From: Tistrella mobilis
GTDB taxonomy: Bacteria > Pseudomonadota > Alphaproteobacteria > Tistrellales > Tistrellaceae
Length of the DNA: 64,000 bases
Reading direction: 5' to 3'
NCBI RefSeq assembly: GCF_041468085.1
Contig: NZ_CP121017.1
Coordinates: 1,839,501-1,903,500 of the forward strand
The position numbers and the translations under genes were made by a program. Position 1 is the stretch's first letter. Every line of letters begins with the position of its first letter. The notes beneath the pieces were generated by a model. That model saw only the letters and a list, made by a program, of their open reading frames with translations. It had not been told where the DNA came from and did not search any database. This document shows positions 26,042-34,207 of this stretch, piece after piece.

Positions 26042-27118
26042 TCAGCCGGCTTCGCGGATCAGGTCGTGAACGAAGCGCAGCTTGTCGATCACGGCGGGGG
26101 CCAGCACGAAGGGATAGAGATCCTGCTGGCCCATGCTGCGGTTCAGGCTGTTCACGGCATAGGTCAGCGGCAGCCAGGCGTCGATCAGCGCGGTGAAATC
26201 GCGCTGGCGATAGGCGTCGAAATCATAGGCGACATCGTTGGGCGCCGCCGGGTCCAGGATGTTCTGCGGCTTCAGCCGCACCCCGAAGGCATGGGCCGTT
26301 TCCAGCGTGTCGACGATGTGCAGGTAGTGCGCCCAGGTCTCGGCGAAATCTTCCCAGGGGTGCGATGCGGCATAGGTCGACACGAAACGTTCCTGCCAGT
26401 CGGCGGGCGGGCCTTCGGCGTAATTGCGGGCCAGGGCCTCGGCATAGTCATGGCTCTCGTCGCCGAACATCGCCCGGAAGCGGTTCAGGCGGTCGAAAGA
26501 CGGGTCGGCATCGCGGATCAGCCGGTTCCAGTAGTAGTGGCCGATCTCGTGCCGGAAATGGCCGAGCAGGGTACGATAGGGTTCGCCCATGTCGCGGCGA
26601 AGACGCTCGCGCTCGGCATCGTCGGCCTCGGCCACATTGATGGTGATCAGGCCCTCGGCATGGCCGGTCATGATCCGCGGCGCCTCGGGGTCGATATCGG
26701 CCAGGAAGTTGAAGGCGAGCCCGCCGGCCGGATCCTCCCATTTGGCGGCCACCGGCAGGCCCAGGCGCAGCAGGGCGTAGATCAGCCGGTGCTTGGCGAC
26801 CTCAAGCCTCTGCCAGGCCGCAAGATTGGCCGGCACGGTCAGGTCCGGCACGGTGCGGTTCAGCCGGCAGGCCTTGCACCAGGCATGCGGGCTGCTGGTC
26901 GGGATCAGCCAGTTGCAGGCATCGTGCGTGGCGTTGGCGCAGAAGCGGAACATCTGATCGGGCATCGCCAGCGGCCGCCAGCGCCCGCCGGTTTCCGGCT
27001 CCAGCGCGCTCAACGTCGTGGCATCCGGCAGATAGCCCAGCCGGTGCCCGCAGCGCAGGCAGGTTGTGTTCTCGAAGAACAGGGTCTGGCTGCAATTCTG
27101 GCAGGAAAAAAGCTTCAT
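26042..27118 (-). CDS. Putative zinc-binding metallopeptidase (PF10005-type)
   Basis: The 358-residue protein starts with a zinc ribbon (CQNCSQ and CLRCGH) and has two further Cys pairs (FCANATHDACNW, WCKACRL). The catalytic-looking motif HFRHEIGHYYW contains HExxH, and HPWEDFAETWAHYLHIVDTL downstream may supply the third ligand. This matches the family of uncharacterised zinc-binding peptidases with an N-terminal ribbon. The substrate is unknown. It lies on the minus strand, convergent with the peroxidase gene and 138 bp after trpE(G). Confidence 0.85.
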   Translation of the reverse strand: MKLFSCQNCSQTLFFENTTCLRCGHRLGYLPDATTLSALEPETGGRWRPLAMPDQMFRFCANATHDACNWLIPTSSPHAWCKACRLNRTVPDLTVPANLAAWQRLEVAKHRLIYALLRLGLPVAAKWEDPAGGLAFNFLADIDPEAPRIMTGHAEGLITINVAEADDAERERLRRDMGEPYRTLLGHFRHEIGHYYWNRLIRDADPSFDRLNRFRAMFGDESHDYAEALARNYAEGPPADWQERFVSTYAASHPWEDFAETWAHYLHIVDTLETAHAFGVRLKPQNILDPAAPNDVAYDFDAYRQRDFTALIDAWLPLTYAVNSLNRSMGQQDLYPFVLAPAVIDKLRFVHDLIREAG

Positions 27119-27256
27119 CCGGTCGGGGCATCCGATCTTGTCTCGTGGCCGGCGGGGGGCTCGGCGATTGCCTGCACCCCACCGGCCTTTCCGAACGATA
27201 TGAGAGATGCGCGAAGTGTGTCCAAGTCTTTATCTGGTCAGAAGGGCTGCAAGGCC

Positions 27257-29419
27257 TCATCCCAGCCCGCGGCAGAGATTGGCGATCATGCGCGGACCCG
27301 CCTCGTCCTGAAGGCTGAGCAGGCTTTCGGGGTGGAACTGCACGGCGCGGATCGGCTGCTCGCGGTGGCGCAGCGCCATCACGATGCCGGCCTCGTCGAC
27401 GGCGGTCGCCTCCAGGCAGTCGGGCAGTTCGGCGGCGAACAGGGAATGGTAGCGGCCGATGGTGATCTGCTCGGGCAGGCCCTCGAACAGCAGATCGGGG
27501 ACGAGGATGCGGATGCGCGACGGTTTGCCGTGCATCGGCACCGGCAGACGGCCCAACCGGCCGCCGAAATATTCCACGATCCCCTGCAGGCCCAGGCAGA
27601 CGCCGAAGACCGGGATGCCGGCCCCGGTCAGCAGGTCGAGCGTGGCGTTCATGCCGAAATCCGCAGGCGATCGCGGCCCGGGGGAGAGCACGGCCAGATC
27701 GGGGGTAAGACGGCCAGGCAGGTCGGCTGCCAGCGGCGCGCGCCAGGTGACGGTTTCCGCCCCCGTCGCCTTCAGATAGGCCGAGAGCGTGTGGACGAAA
27801 CTGTCCTCGTGGTCGACCAGCAGGATCCGGCGGCCCTTGCCGGGACGGGGCGGTACGGCCTCGCGGCGCTCCTGATCCGGGCGCTCCAGCACGTCGATCA
27901 TCGCCGAGGCCTTGAGCACGGTTTCCGCCTCTTCGGCGGCGGGTTCGCTGTCGAAGAGCAGGGTGGCGCCGGCACGGACCTCGGCCACGCCCGCCTTCAC
28001 CCGGATGGTGCGGAGGGTGAGCCCGGTGTTCATGTCGCCATCGAAGCCGATCCGGCCGATCGCGCCGCCATACCAGGCGCGCGGGCTCTTCTCCATCTGC
28101 TCGATCCAGCTCATCGCCGCCCGCTTGGGGGCACCGGTCACCGTCACCGCCCAGCAATGGCTGAGGAAGGCGTCGAGCGCGTCATAGCCGTCGGCCAGCA
28201 TGCCCTCGACATGGTCGACCGTGTGGATCAGGCGGGAATACATTTCGATCTGCCGCCGGCCGACGATGCGCACGCTGCCCGGCACCGAGACCCGCGACTT
28301 GTCGTTGCGGTCGACATCGGTGCACATGGTCAGCTCGGCCTCTTCCTTGGCCGAGGCGAGCAGGGTGCGGATGCGCTCGGCATCCTCGATCGCATCGCGC
28401 CCGCGGGCGATCGTGCCTGAAATCGGGCAGGTCTCGATCCGCCGCCCGGTGACCCGGACATACATTTCGGGGCTGGCGCCGATCAGATGTTCCGATCGGC
28501 CGAGATTGATCAGAAAGCCATAGGGGGCGGGGTTGCGGCGGCAGAGGCGCCGGAACAGCTCCGACGGCGGTGTGGTGGCCGGGCGGCGGAAGACGCGGCC
28601 GGGCACCACTTCGAACAGATTGCCGGCGGCGAATTCGGGCAGGGCCGCCTCGACCACCGCCGCATATTCGCCCGGGCCCATGTCGTCTGCGGCCGCATTC
28701 GCCGCCGGGGGCGCCGTAACCTCCATCTCCAGCGCGCGCGGCAGATCGTCGGTGGAGACGCCGTCGACGGTGAAGTCGTAAGCGATGGACCAGGCCCGTC
28801 GGGCGGCATGATCGACCGAGATCACCCGGTCGGGCAGGTAGAGCACGATGTCGCGGTGATCCGACATCCGCTTACGCATCAGGGGGATGCGCTCGAATGC
28901 CAGCGCGATGTCATAGCCGAAGGCGCCGTAGAGGCCCAGATGCGGGTCCTCGGGGCTTGCGAACAGATCGATGATCGCCCGGATCGCCGAGAAGGCCGAG
29001 GGCTGGCGGCTGCGCTCCTCTTCCGGGAAGTCGGCCGGCCCGTCGAGGATGCGGGCGGTGATCTGGTTCTCGTCGACCATCAGCCCGGTGACATGGGGGT
29101 GATCGCCGAGCGCCCGGGTGATCGCCGGCAGCAGCACCCGACCACGGGCATTCAGCGCCCGGATCTCGACCTCGGCGCCGGCGAGCCCGGTCATGCGGGC
29201 GGTGAAGACCAGCGGCGGGTCGGTGAAGCCCAGATCGAAGCGGACATAACGCCCCGGATAATCATAGGACGAGGCAAGCAGCACGCCGGGCCGGCTGTCG
29301 AGCGCATCGATCAGCGGCAGGGTGGCGCCGTCATGGGGCAGGGCCTCGACATGGCGGCGCACGATCACGCCGCCGGCGGTGCGCCAGCTGGACGGGGCGG
29401 GGATGGTTTCGGCGGTCAT
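27257..29419 (-). CDS. trpE(G): Fused anthranilate synthase TrpE(G)
   Basis: Anthranilate synthase converts chorismate and glutamine to anthranilate, the first step of tryptophan synthesis. This 720-residue protein fuses both subunits, as in rhizobia and related alphaproteobacteria. The N-terminal synthase part has CTDVDRNDKSRVSVPGS and the stretch from QIEMYSRLIHTVDHVEG. The C-terminal glutamine amidotransferase has LLVDHEDSFVHTLS, the catalytic Cys in FGVCLGLQGIVEYFG and His in AVQFHPES. The ATG at 29419 (MTAETIPAPSSWRT) with GGAGA upstream is preferred to one at 29620, which adds an Arg-rich leader. No other trp gene is nearby. Confidence 0.93.
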   Translation of the reverse strand: MTAETIPAPSSWRTAGGVIVRRHVEALPHDGATLPLIDALDSRPGVLLASSYDYPGRYVRFDLGFTDPPLVFTARMTGLAGAEVEIRALNARGRVLLPAITRALGDHPHVTGLMVDENQITARILDGPADFPEEERSRQPSAFSAIRAIIDLFASPEDPHLGLYGAFGYDIALAFERIPLMRKRMSDHRDIVLYLPDRVISVDHAARRAWSIAYDFTVDGVSTDDLPRALEMEVTAPPAANAAADDMGPGEYAAVVEAALPEFAAGNLFEVVPGRVFRRPATTPPSELFRRLCRRNPAPYGFLINLGRSEHLIGASPEMYVRVTGRRIETCPISGTIARGRDAIEDAERIRTLLASAKEEAELTMCTDVDRNDKSRVSVPGSVRIVGRRQIEMYSRLIHTVDHVEGMLADGYDALDAFLSHCWAVTVTGAPKRAAMSWIEQMEKSPRAWYGGAIGRIGFDGDMNTGLTLRTIRVKAGVAEVRAGATLLFDSEPAAEEAETVLKASAMIDVLERPDQERREAVPPRPGKGRRILLVDHEDSFVHTLSAYLKATGAETVTWRAPLAADLPGRLTPDLAVLSPGPRSPADFGMNATLDLLTGAGIPVFGVCLGLQGIVEYFGGRLGRLPVPMHGKPSRIRILVPDLLFEGLPEQITIGRYHSLFAAELPDCLEATAVDEAGIVMALRHREQPIRAVQFHPESLLSLQDEAGPRMIANLCRGLG

Positions 29420-29521
29420 GCGACATGCTCTCCTTTGCCGTGGAACCGGGGTCAGATGGCCGGATGGGCGGGAGAGCGGGCAGGGGATGCCGCAGGCCCG
29501 GTCGCGGGCATGGGCGGCAGT

Positions 29522-29559
29522 CGCACGGCCGGACCCCCGTCTTCCGGGGCGGCCGTGCG
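29522..29559 (-). promoter_or_regulatory. Strong hairpin in trpE(G) leader
   Basis: CGCACGGCC (29522-29530) pairs with GGCCGTGCG (29551-29559), and an inner CCCCG/CGGGG stem extends it. In the transcript it would directly follow a possible 28-codon leader frame. There is no U-run and only one Trp codon in that frame, so classical tryptophan attenuation is not shown. Confidence 0.35.
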
Positions 29560-29760
29560 GTCTGTCAGACGCGCGTGATCGGCGACCCCGGTCGAACGGG
29601 GCCCCGCCACTGGCGGCCATGGATGGCCGGATATGCGCGCATCGTGATCATGACCTGAAGCATTGCCGCAATCGGGGCGCGCCGTCAACGCCCGGCATGC
29701 GGCAACCCGTCGCGGGCAGGGACGGGGGATCTTTCCGATTCGGGCTTGTGGAATCTGCGT

Positions 29761-29780
29761 ACCTTCATATATTCGAAGGT
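29761..29780. promoter_or_regulatory. BigR/SqrR operator overlapping its promoter
   Basis: ACCTTC-N8-GAAGGT is a perfect inverted repeat ending directly before the bigR ATG. The TTC-N8-GAA shape resembles sites described for SqrR/BigR repressors. A plausible -10 (TATATT) lies inside it, with TTGTGG about 16 bp upstream as -35. Autorepression is therefore likely. Confidence 0.65.
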
Positions 29781-30122
29781 ATGAAGATCAAAGCCATGAC
29801 AGAGACCGCCGAGCGGGTCGCCGAGTTGATGAAGACGCTGTCGCATCCGAAGCGTCTGCTGATCCTGTGCAACCTGGTCGAGGGTGAACGGTCGGTGGGG
29901 GACCTCGCCCGGCTGACCGATATGCGCGAGACCGCGGTGTCGCAGCAGCTGGCTCTGTTGCGCAAGGACGGGATCGTCGCTCCCCGGCGGGAAGCCCAGA
30001 GCATTCTCTACCGGCTGGCCCGGCCGGATGTCGCGAAACTGCTTGGCTTCCTCTATGCAACCTATTGCGCTCCTTCGGAAACTGCCGAAAGCGTGGCGCC
30101 GATCACGGAGACCGTGGCATGA
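29781..30122 (+). CDS. bigR: BigR/SqrR-type persulfide-sensing ArsR repressor
   Basis: The 113-residue winged-helix protein belongs to the ArsR family (LMKTLSHPKRLLILCNLVEG, then DMRETAVSQQLALLRKDGIV). It keeps the two cysteines that form a tetrasulfide link in SqrR/BigR, one in LILCNL and one in YATYCAPSE. These proteins release DNA when reactive sulfur species accumulate. The start at 29781 is uncertain: MTETAERVAEL at 29796 is equally possible. It heads the sulfur operon, and its stop overlaps the next ATG by four bases. Confidence 0.88.
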   Translation: MKIKAMTETAERVAELMKTLSHPKRLLILCNLVEGERSVGDLARLTDMRETAVSQQLALLRKDGIVAPRREAQSILYRLARPDVAKLLGFLYATYCAPSETAESVAPITETVA

Positions 30123-30556
30123 CGGCCGAGATGATCCAGAGCTGGAGCATTGCCCTGGTCGGCGGCGTGCTGATCGGGGCTGCCGCGGTCTGGCTGATGG
30201 CAGCCCAGGGGCGGATCATGGGGGTGAGCGGCATCCTGGCCGGGCTGCTGCCGCCGAAACCTGCCGGTGGCGGCGATCGCGGCTGGCGAATCGCATTCGC
30301 GCTGGGGCTGATCGGCGGACCGCTGATCGTCCAGGCGGTGACCGGTGCATCTGCGATCGGCGCTCCGGTGGTGTCGCTGCCGCTGCTGGTGGTGGCGGGG
30401 CTGCTGGTCGGCTTCGGCACGGTGATCGGCTCGGGCTGCACCAGTGGTCACGGCGTCTGCGGCCTGTCGCGGCTGTCGCCCCGATCACTGGTCGCGACCG
30501 CGACCTTCATGGTCACCGGCGCGCTGACCGTTCTGGTCGTGCGCCACCTGATCTGA
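30119..30556 (+). CDS. YeeE/YedE-type sulfur transport half-protein
   Basis: This 145-residue membrane protein has about four hydrophobic segments and the family signature [20 protein letters not shown]. YeeE/YedE proteins take up thiosulfate or related sulfur compounds through conserved cysteines. Here, as in many bacteria with BigR, the transporter is split into two half-length genes, of which this is the first. The ATG overlaps the bigR stop (ATGA), showing coupling. Confidence 0.88.
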   Translation: MTAEMIQSWSIALVGGVLIGAAAVWLMAAQGRIMGVSGILAGLLPPKPAGGGDRGWRIAFALGLIGGPLIVQAVTGASAIGAPVVSLPLLVVAGLLVGFGTVIGSGCTSGHGVCGLSRLSPRSLVATATFMVTGALTVLVVRHLI

Positions 30557-30564
30557 CCAGATCA
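30549..30564. repeat. Inverted repeat between the two YeeE-type genes
   Basis: TGATCTG-AC-CAGATCA overlaps the stop codon of the first half-transporter gene. It may form a small intercistronic hairpin. Its function is unknown. Confidence 0.3.
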
Positions 30565-30616
30565 AGCATCTGATACGACTGATCTTCCGCATTCTTTGCG
30601 GACCAGGGAGACGCCT

Positions 30617-31078
30617 ATGCTCAAGCTCGCCTCAGGGTTGATAACCGGTCTGGTCTTCGGTGCCGGTCTGGCGCTTGCCGGGATGACCGATCCGGCGGTG
30701 GTGCTGGGCTTCCTGGATGTGGCCGGTGCCTGGAACCCGGCGCTTGCCTTCGTAATGGGCGGCGCGGTGATCGTGACCTTCATCGGCTTCCGCGTCCTGC
30801 GCGGCCGCCGCCACCCGCTGCTCGGCACCGGTTTTTCCTGGCCGACCGCAAGCGCGATCGACCTGCGCCTGGTCGGCGGTGCCGCGATCTTCGGTATCGG
30901 CTGGGGGCTTGCCGGCTATTGCCCGGGCCCGGCGATCGCCTCCCTCGCCGGCGGTCGGATCGAGGTGGCGATCTTCGTGGCGGCCATGGTCGCCGGCATG
31001 ATTGCCGCCCGCTTCATCTCCGCCGCGCCGGCTTCGGCGTCTCCGACCTCCGCTTCCCCCGCTGCCCTGAAGAGGTGA
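30617..31078 (+). CDS. Second YeeE-type half-transporter (DUF6691-like)
   Basis: This 153-residue membrane protein contains SGLITGLVFGAGLALAGMTD and the cysteine motif GIGWGLAGYCPGPAIASL typical of the second half of YeeE/YedE transporters. It presumably pairs with the preceding protein in one sulfur-compound channel. The ATG at 30617 follows AGGGAG. Only four bases separate its stop from the persulfide dioxygenase ATG. Confidence 0.88.
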   Translation: MLKLASGLITGLVFGAGLALAGMTDPAVVLGFLDVAGAWNPALAFVMGGAVIVTFIGFRVLRGRRHPLLGTGFSWPTASAIDLRLVGGAAIFGIGWGLAGYCPGPAIASLAGGRIEVAIFVAAMVAGMIAARFISAAPASASPTSASPAALKR

Positions 31079-31082
31079 TCCG

Positions 31083-31991
31083 ATGTCCGCGACCGCGTTC
31101 CAGCCCGATTTCGCCGTGCCTGCCGCCGTGGCGCCCGAGGTCGAGAGCTTTTTCGACCCCGCGACCTTCACGGTCACCCATGTGGTCGCCGATCCGGCGA
31201 CGAAGCGGGCGGCGATCGTCGATCCGGTGCTCGACTACGACCCGGCCTCGGGCCGGACCTCGACGCAGTCGGCGGATGCGGTGATCGCGCATGTCCGCGC
31301 CCGGGGTCTGACCGTCGAGTGGATCCTTGAGACGCATGTCCATGCCGACCACCTCTCGTCAGCGCCGCATATCCGCGCGGCGCTGGGCGGCCGGGTCGGG
31401 ATCGGCGCCAATATCCGCACCGTGCAGAAGACCTTCGGCGACGCCTTCAACGCCGAACCCGGCTTTGCCCGCGACGGCAGCCAGTTCGACCATCTGTTCG
31501 CGGATGGGGAGCGCTTCGCCATCGGCTCGATCGATGCGGTGGCCCTGCACACGCCTGGCCATACGCCGGCCTGCATGACCTATGTCATCGGCGATGCGGG
31601 CTTCGTGGGCGACACGCTGTTCATGCCCGATTACGGCACCGCACGCTGCGACTTCCCCGGCGGCGATGCCCGGGTGCTCTACCGCTCGATCCGGCGCCTG
31701 TTCGCGCTACCGGACGAAACCCGGCTGTTCATGTGCCACGACTATCTGCCCGAGGGCCGCAGCGATTATCGCTGGGTCACGACCGTGGCCGAAGAGCGGG
31801 CGCGCAACATCCATGTCCACGAGGGTATCTCGGAAGACGACTTCGTGGCCATGCGCCAGGGGCGTGACGCGACCCTCTCCATGCCCCGGCTGATCCTGCC
31901 ATCGGTGCAGGTGAACATGCGGGCCGGCGAGATGCCGCCCGCCGAGGCGAATGGCGTCGCCTATCTCAAGATCCCGGTGAACCTCTTCTGA
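31083..31991 (+). CDS. blh: Persulfide dioxygenase (Blh/ETHE1-like)
   Basis: The protein is a 302-residue metallo-beta-lactamase-fold enzyme with the metal motif ETHVHADHLSSAP, later ligands in HTPGHTPACM and GDTLFMPDYGTARCDFPGG, and MCHDYLPEGR. Persulfide dioxygenases oxidise glutathione persulfide to sulfite. Together with BigR and the YeeE-type transporters it forms the standard BigR regulon that detoxifies hydrogen sulfide. Rhodanese and sulfide:quinone reductase genes, often part of such operons, are absent here. Confidence 0.9.
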   Translation: MSATAFQPDFAVPAAVAPEVESFFDPATFTVTHVVADPATKRAAIVDPVLDYDPASGRTSTQSADAVIAHVRARGLTVEWILETHVHADHLSSAPHIRAALGGRVGIGANIRTVQKTFGDAFNAEPGFARDGSQFDHLFADGERFAIGSIDAVALHTPGHTPACMTYVIGDAGFVGDTLFMPDYGTARCDFPGGDARVLYRSIRRLFALPDETRLFMCHDYLPEGRSDYRWVTTVAEERARNIHVHEGISEDDFVAMRQGRDATLSMPRLILPSVQVNMRAGEMPPAEANGVAYLKIPVNLF

Positions 31992-32057
31992 GGATGCAGG
32001 ACCTCACCGGAAACCAAGGGGTTCGGACCGGCCCCGCAGATGACGGAAGATGAAGAC

Positions 32058-32258
32058 ATGATGGCGAATGTCGGCGGTCTCGACCGCGTGCTGCGCATCG
32101 TCGTGGGCCTGGCCCTGCTGTCGATGCTGCTCTGGGGCGACGAGGGCTGGAAGTGGTACGGGCTGATCGGCCTGCTGCCGCTCGCTACCGGCCTGCTGCG
32201 CTGGTGCCCGGCCTATACCCTGTTCGGCATCCGCACCTGCCCGCTGGCGCGTCGGTGA
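32058..32258 (+). CDS. DUF2892 (YgaP-like) small membrane protein
   Basis: The 66-residue protein (MMANVGGLDRVLRIVVGLAL) has two hydrophobic helices and ends WCPAYTLFGIRTCPLARR. This is the DUF2892 pattern found fused to rhodaneses or encoded in sulfur operons. A start at 32040 (MTEDEDMM) is possible, but GGAAG lies before 32058. Its role is unknown; the context says reactive-sulfur handling. Confidence 0.8.
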   Translation: MMANVGGLDRVLRIVVGLALLSMLLWGDEGWKWYGLIGLLPLATGLLRWCPAYTLFGIRTCPLARR

Positions 32259-32295
32259 CCGCGACAGCTGCCCCCGCTTGAAGGTCGACCCCGCC

Positions 32296-34050
32296 ATGGC
32301 CCGTTTTCGTCCGGCCGCGCTCGACTGGCTTCGGCGCTATGACGGCCGGACGGCCGGCGCCGATGGCCTCGCCGCGGTCATCGTGACCATCATGCTGGTA
32401 CCGCAGAGCCTGGCCTATGCCATGCTCGCGGGCCTGCCGCCGGCCGCCGGGCTCTATGCCTCGATCCTGCCGCTGATCGCCTATGCCGCTTTCGGCAGCA
32501 GCCGGACGCTGGCGGTGGGGCCGGTTGCGGTCATCTCGCTGATGACCGCTGCCGCCACCGCCGAAGCGGCGGCGGCGACGGGCATCGATCCTGCGGCCGC
32601 TGCCCTGCTGCTCGCCGGGCTTTCGGGCGTGATGCTGCTGGCCATGGCGGCACTGCGCCTGGGCTTCGTCGCCAATTTCCTCAGCCACCCGGTCGTCGGC
32701 GGCTTCATCACCGCATCGGGCCTGCTGATCGCGCTGGGCCAGGCCGGGCATCTGCTGGGTGTCTCTGCCCGCGGCGACACGCTGCCGGCCATTCTGACAG
32801 CGCTTTACGAGGGGCTGTTCACCCGCGGCATCAATCTGCCGACCCTGGTGGTGGGCGGGCTGTCGCTCATCTTCCTGTTCTGGTGCCGCAAGCGCCTGAA
32901 GCCGCTGCTGGTCAAGTGCGGGTTCGGGCCGCGCGCGGCCGATGCCGTCGCCAAGGCGGCGCCGGCCGTGGCGGTGCTGGCCTCGATTCTGGCGGTGGGG
33001 CAGCTGGATCTTGCCGCCGCCGGCGTGAAGGTGGTGGGTGCGCTGCCCTCGGGTCTGCCGCCGTTGACCCTGCCGCCGCTTGAAGCCGATGCCGTGCTGG
33101 CCCTGCTTGGCCCCGCGGCGCTGATCTCGCTGATCGGCTTTGTCGAAAGCATCTCCGTTGCCCAGACCCTGGCAGCCAAGCGCCGGCAGCGGATTTCGGC
33201 CGATGCCGAACTGGTCGGTCTGGGGGCGGCCAATATTGCCGCTGCGGTCACCGGTGGCTACCCGGTCACCGGCGGTTTCGCGCGTTCGGTGGTGAATTTC
33301 GATGCCGGTGCGGAAACCCCGATGGCCGGTGTGTTCACCGCGCTGGGCATCGCGCTTGCCGCCCTGGTCCTGACCCCGGCCTTCCGCGACCTGCCGCAGG
33401 CGGTCCTGGCCGCCACCATCATCGTCGCGGTGCTGTCGCTGGTCGACCTCAGGGCGCCGCTCAGGGCCTGGGCCTATTCCAGGGCCGACGGCATCGCCAT
33501 GGCGGTGACCATTCTGGGCGTGCTTGTGGCGGGGGTGGAGGTCGGCATCCTGGCGGGTGTGGTCGCCTCGCTCGCCCTGTTCCTGCGCCACAGCGCCCGG
33601 CCGCATATGGCGGTGGTGGGACAGGTGCCGGGCAGCGAACATTTTCGCAATGTCGACCGCCATCGCGTCGCCGTCTCCGACACCGTGCTGACGGTGCGGA
33701 TCGACGAAAGCCTCTATTTCGCCAATGCCCGGGCGCTTGAAGACCGCATCTCGTCGCTGGTCGCCTGCCGGCCGGCGCTCCGCCATGTGGTCCTTATGTG
33801 TCCGGCGGTGAATCTCATCGATCTTTCCGCGCTGGAAAGCCTGGAAGCGATCAACCGCCGTCTCGCCGAGGCGGGCATCAGCTTCCATCTGTCGGAAGTG
33901 AAGGGCCCGGTGATGGACCGGCTGGCACGCAGCCACTTCCTGGACGAGCTGACCGGCCGTGTCTTCCTCAGCCAGCATGCGGCGATGCAGGCGCTGGATC
34001 CGGACCTGACCCGGGCGGCCGACGGCACCGTGCAGGCCGCCGCCTCCTGA
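32296..34050 (+). CDS. SulP-family anion transporter with STAS domain
   Basis: The 584-residue protein has about eleven membrane segments starting after the SulP signature VIVTIMLVPQSLAYAMLAGL. A C-terminal cytoplasmic STAS domain (RIDESLYFANARALEDRISS, CPAVNLIDLSALESLEAIN) follows. SulP proteins carry sulfate, bicarbonate or similar anions. Located at the end of the BigR operon, it may move sulfate, sulfite or thiosulfate, but this is inferred from context alone. The ATG at 32296 is used because the upstream frame begins with TTG and lacks a Shine-Dalgarno sequence. Confidence 0.9.
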   Translation: MARFRPAALDWLRRYDGRTAGADGLAAVIVTIMLVPQSLAYAMLAGLPPAAGLYASILPLIAYAAFGSSRTLAVGPVAVISLMTAAATAEAAAATGIDPAAAALLLAGLSGVMLLAMAALRLGFVANFLSHPVVGGFITASGLLIALGQAGHLLGVSARGDTLPAILTALYEGLFTRGINLPTLVVGGLSLIFLFWCRKRLKPLLVKCGFGPRAADAVAKAAPAVAVLASILAVGQLDLAAAGVKVVGALPSGLPPLTLPPLEADAVLALLGPAALISLIGFVESISVAQTLAAKRRQRISADAELVGLGAANIAAAVTGGYPVTGGFARSVVNFDAGAETPMAGVFTALGIALAALVLTPAFRDLPQAVLAATIIVAVLSLVDLRAPLRAWAYSRADGIAMAVTILGVLVAGVEVGILAGVVASLALFLRHSARPHMAVVGQVPGSEHFRNVDRHRVAVSDTVLTVRIDESLYFANARALEDRISSLVACRPALRHVVLMCPAVNLIDLSALESLEAINRRLAEAGISFHLSEVKGPVMDRLARSHFLDELTGRVFLSQHAAMQALDPDLTRAADGTVQAAAS

Positions 34051-34120
34051 TTTTGCTGCCGCAAATTGCAGCATATCACGTGTCGAGGGGGTTTTTGGAA
34101 AAGAATAATCTCGCCCTTGT

Positions 34121-34138
34121 GGCAGTGATCATACTGCC
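34121..34138. promoter_or_regulatory. Palindrome before the beta-helix protein gene
   Basis: GGCAGT-GATCAT-ACTGCC has perfect 6-bp arms and lies 70 bp before the GTG start. A second repeat, TGCTGC-N8-GCAGCA (34054-34073), lies just after sulP. Either may be an operator. No regulator is adjacent. Confidence 0.35.
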
Positions 34139-34207
34139 CGGGGCGGGGCGCCGGTGATCGAGTATAGGGCCTCGTCTTTTTATCTTCAGATGATGAGGAG
34201 CTCGATC

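Larger units (their letters stand above)
29420..29780. other. Divergent intergenic region trpE(G)/bigR
   Basis: This stretch of 361 bp has no convincing gene. On the trp side a possible 28-codon leader frame (29565-29651, minus strand) is followed by a strong hairpin. On the sulfur side lies the bigR promoter with its operator (29761-29780). The middle shows nothing recognisable. Confidence 0.5.

Noticed and set aside
29565-29651. Classical trp leader peptide with tandem Trp codons
   Set aside because: Only one Trp codon is present in the candidate frame and the following hairpin has no U-run, so attenuation of the known type is not supported.
30549-30564. TGATCTGACCAGATCA as an FNR-family site
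   Set aside because: The arms do not match TTGAT-N4-ATCAA (the centre is two bases) and the repeat overlaps a stop codon inside an operon.
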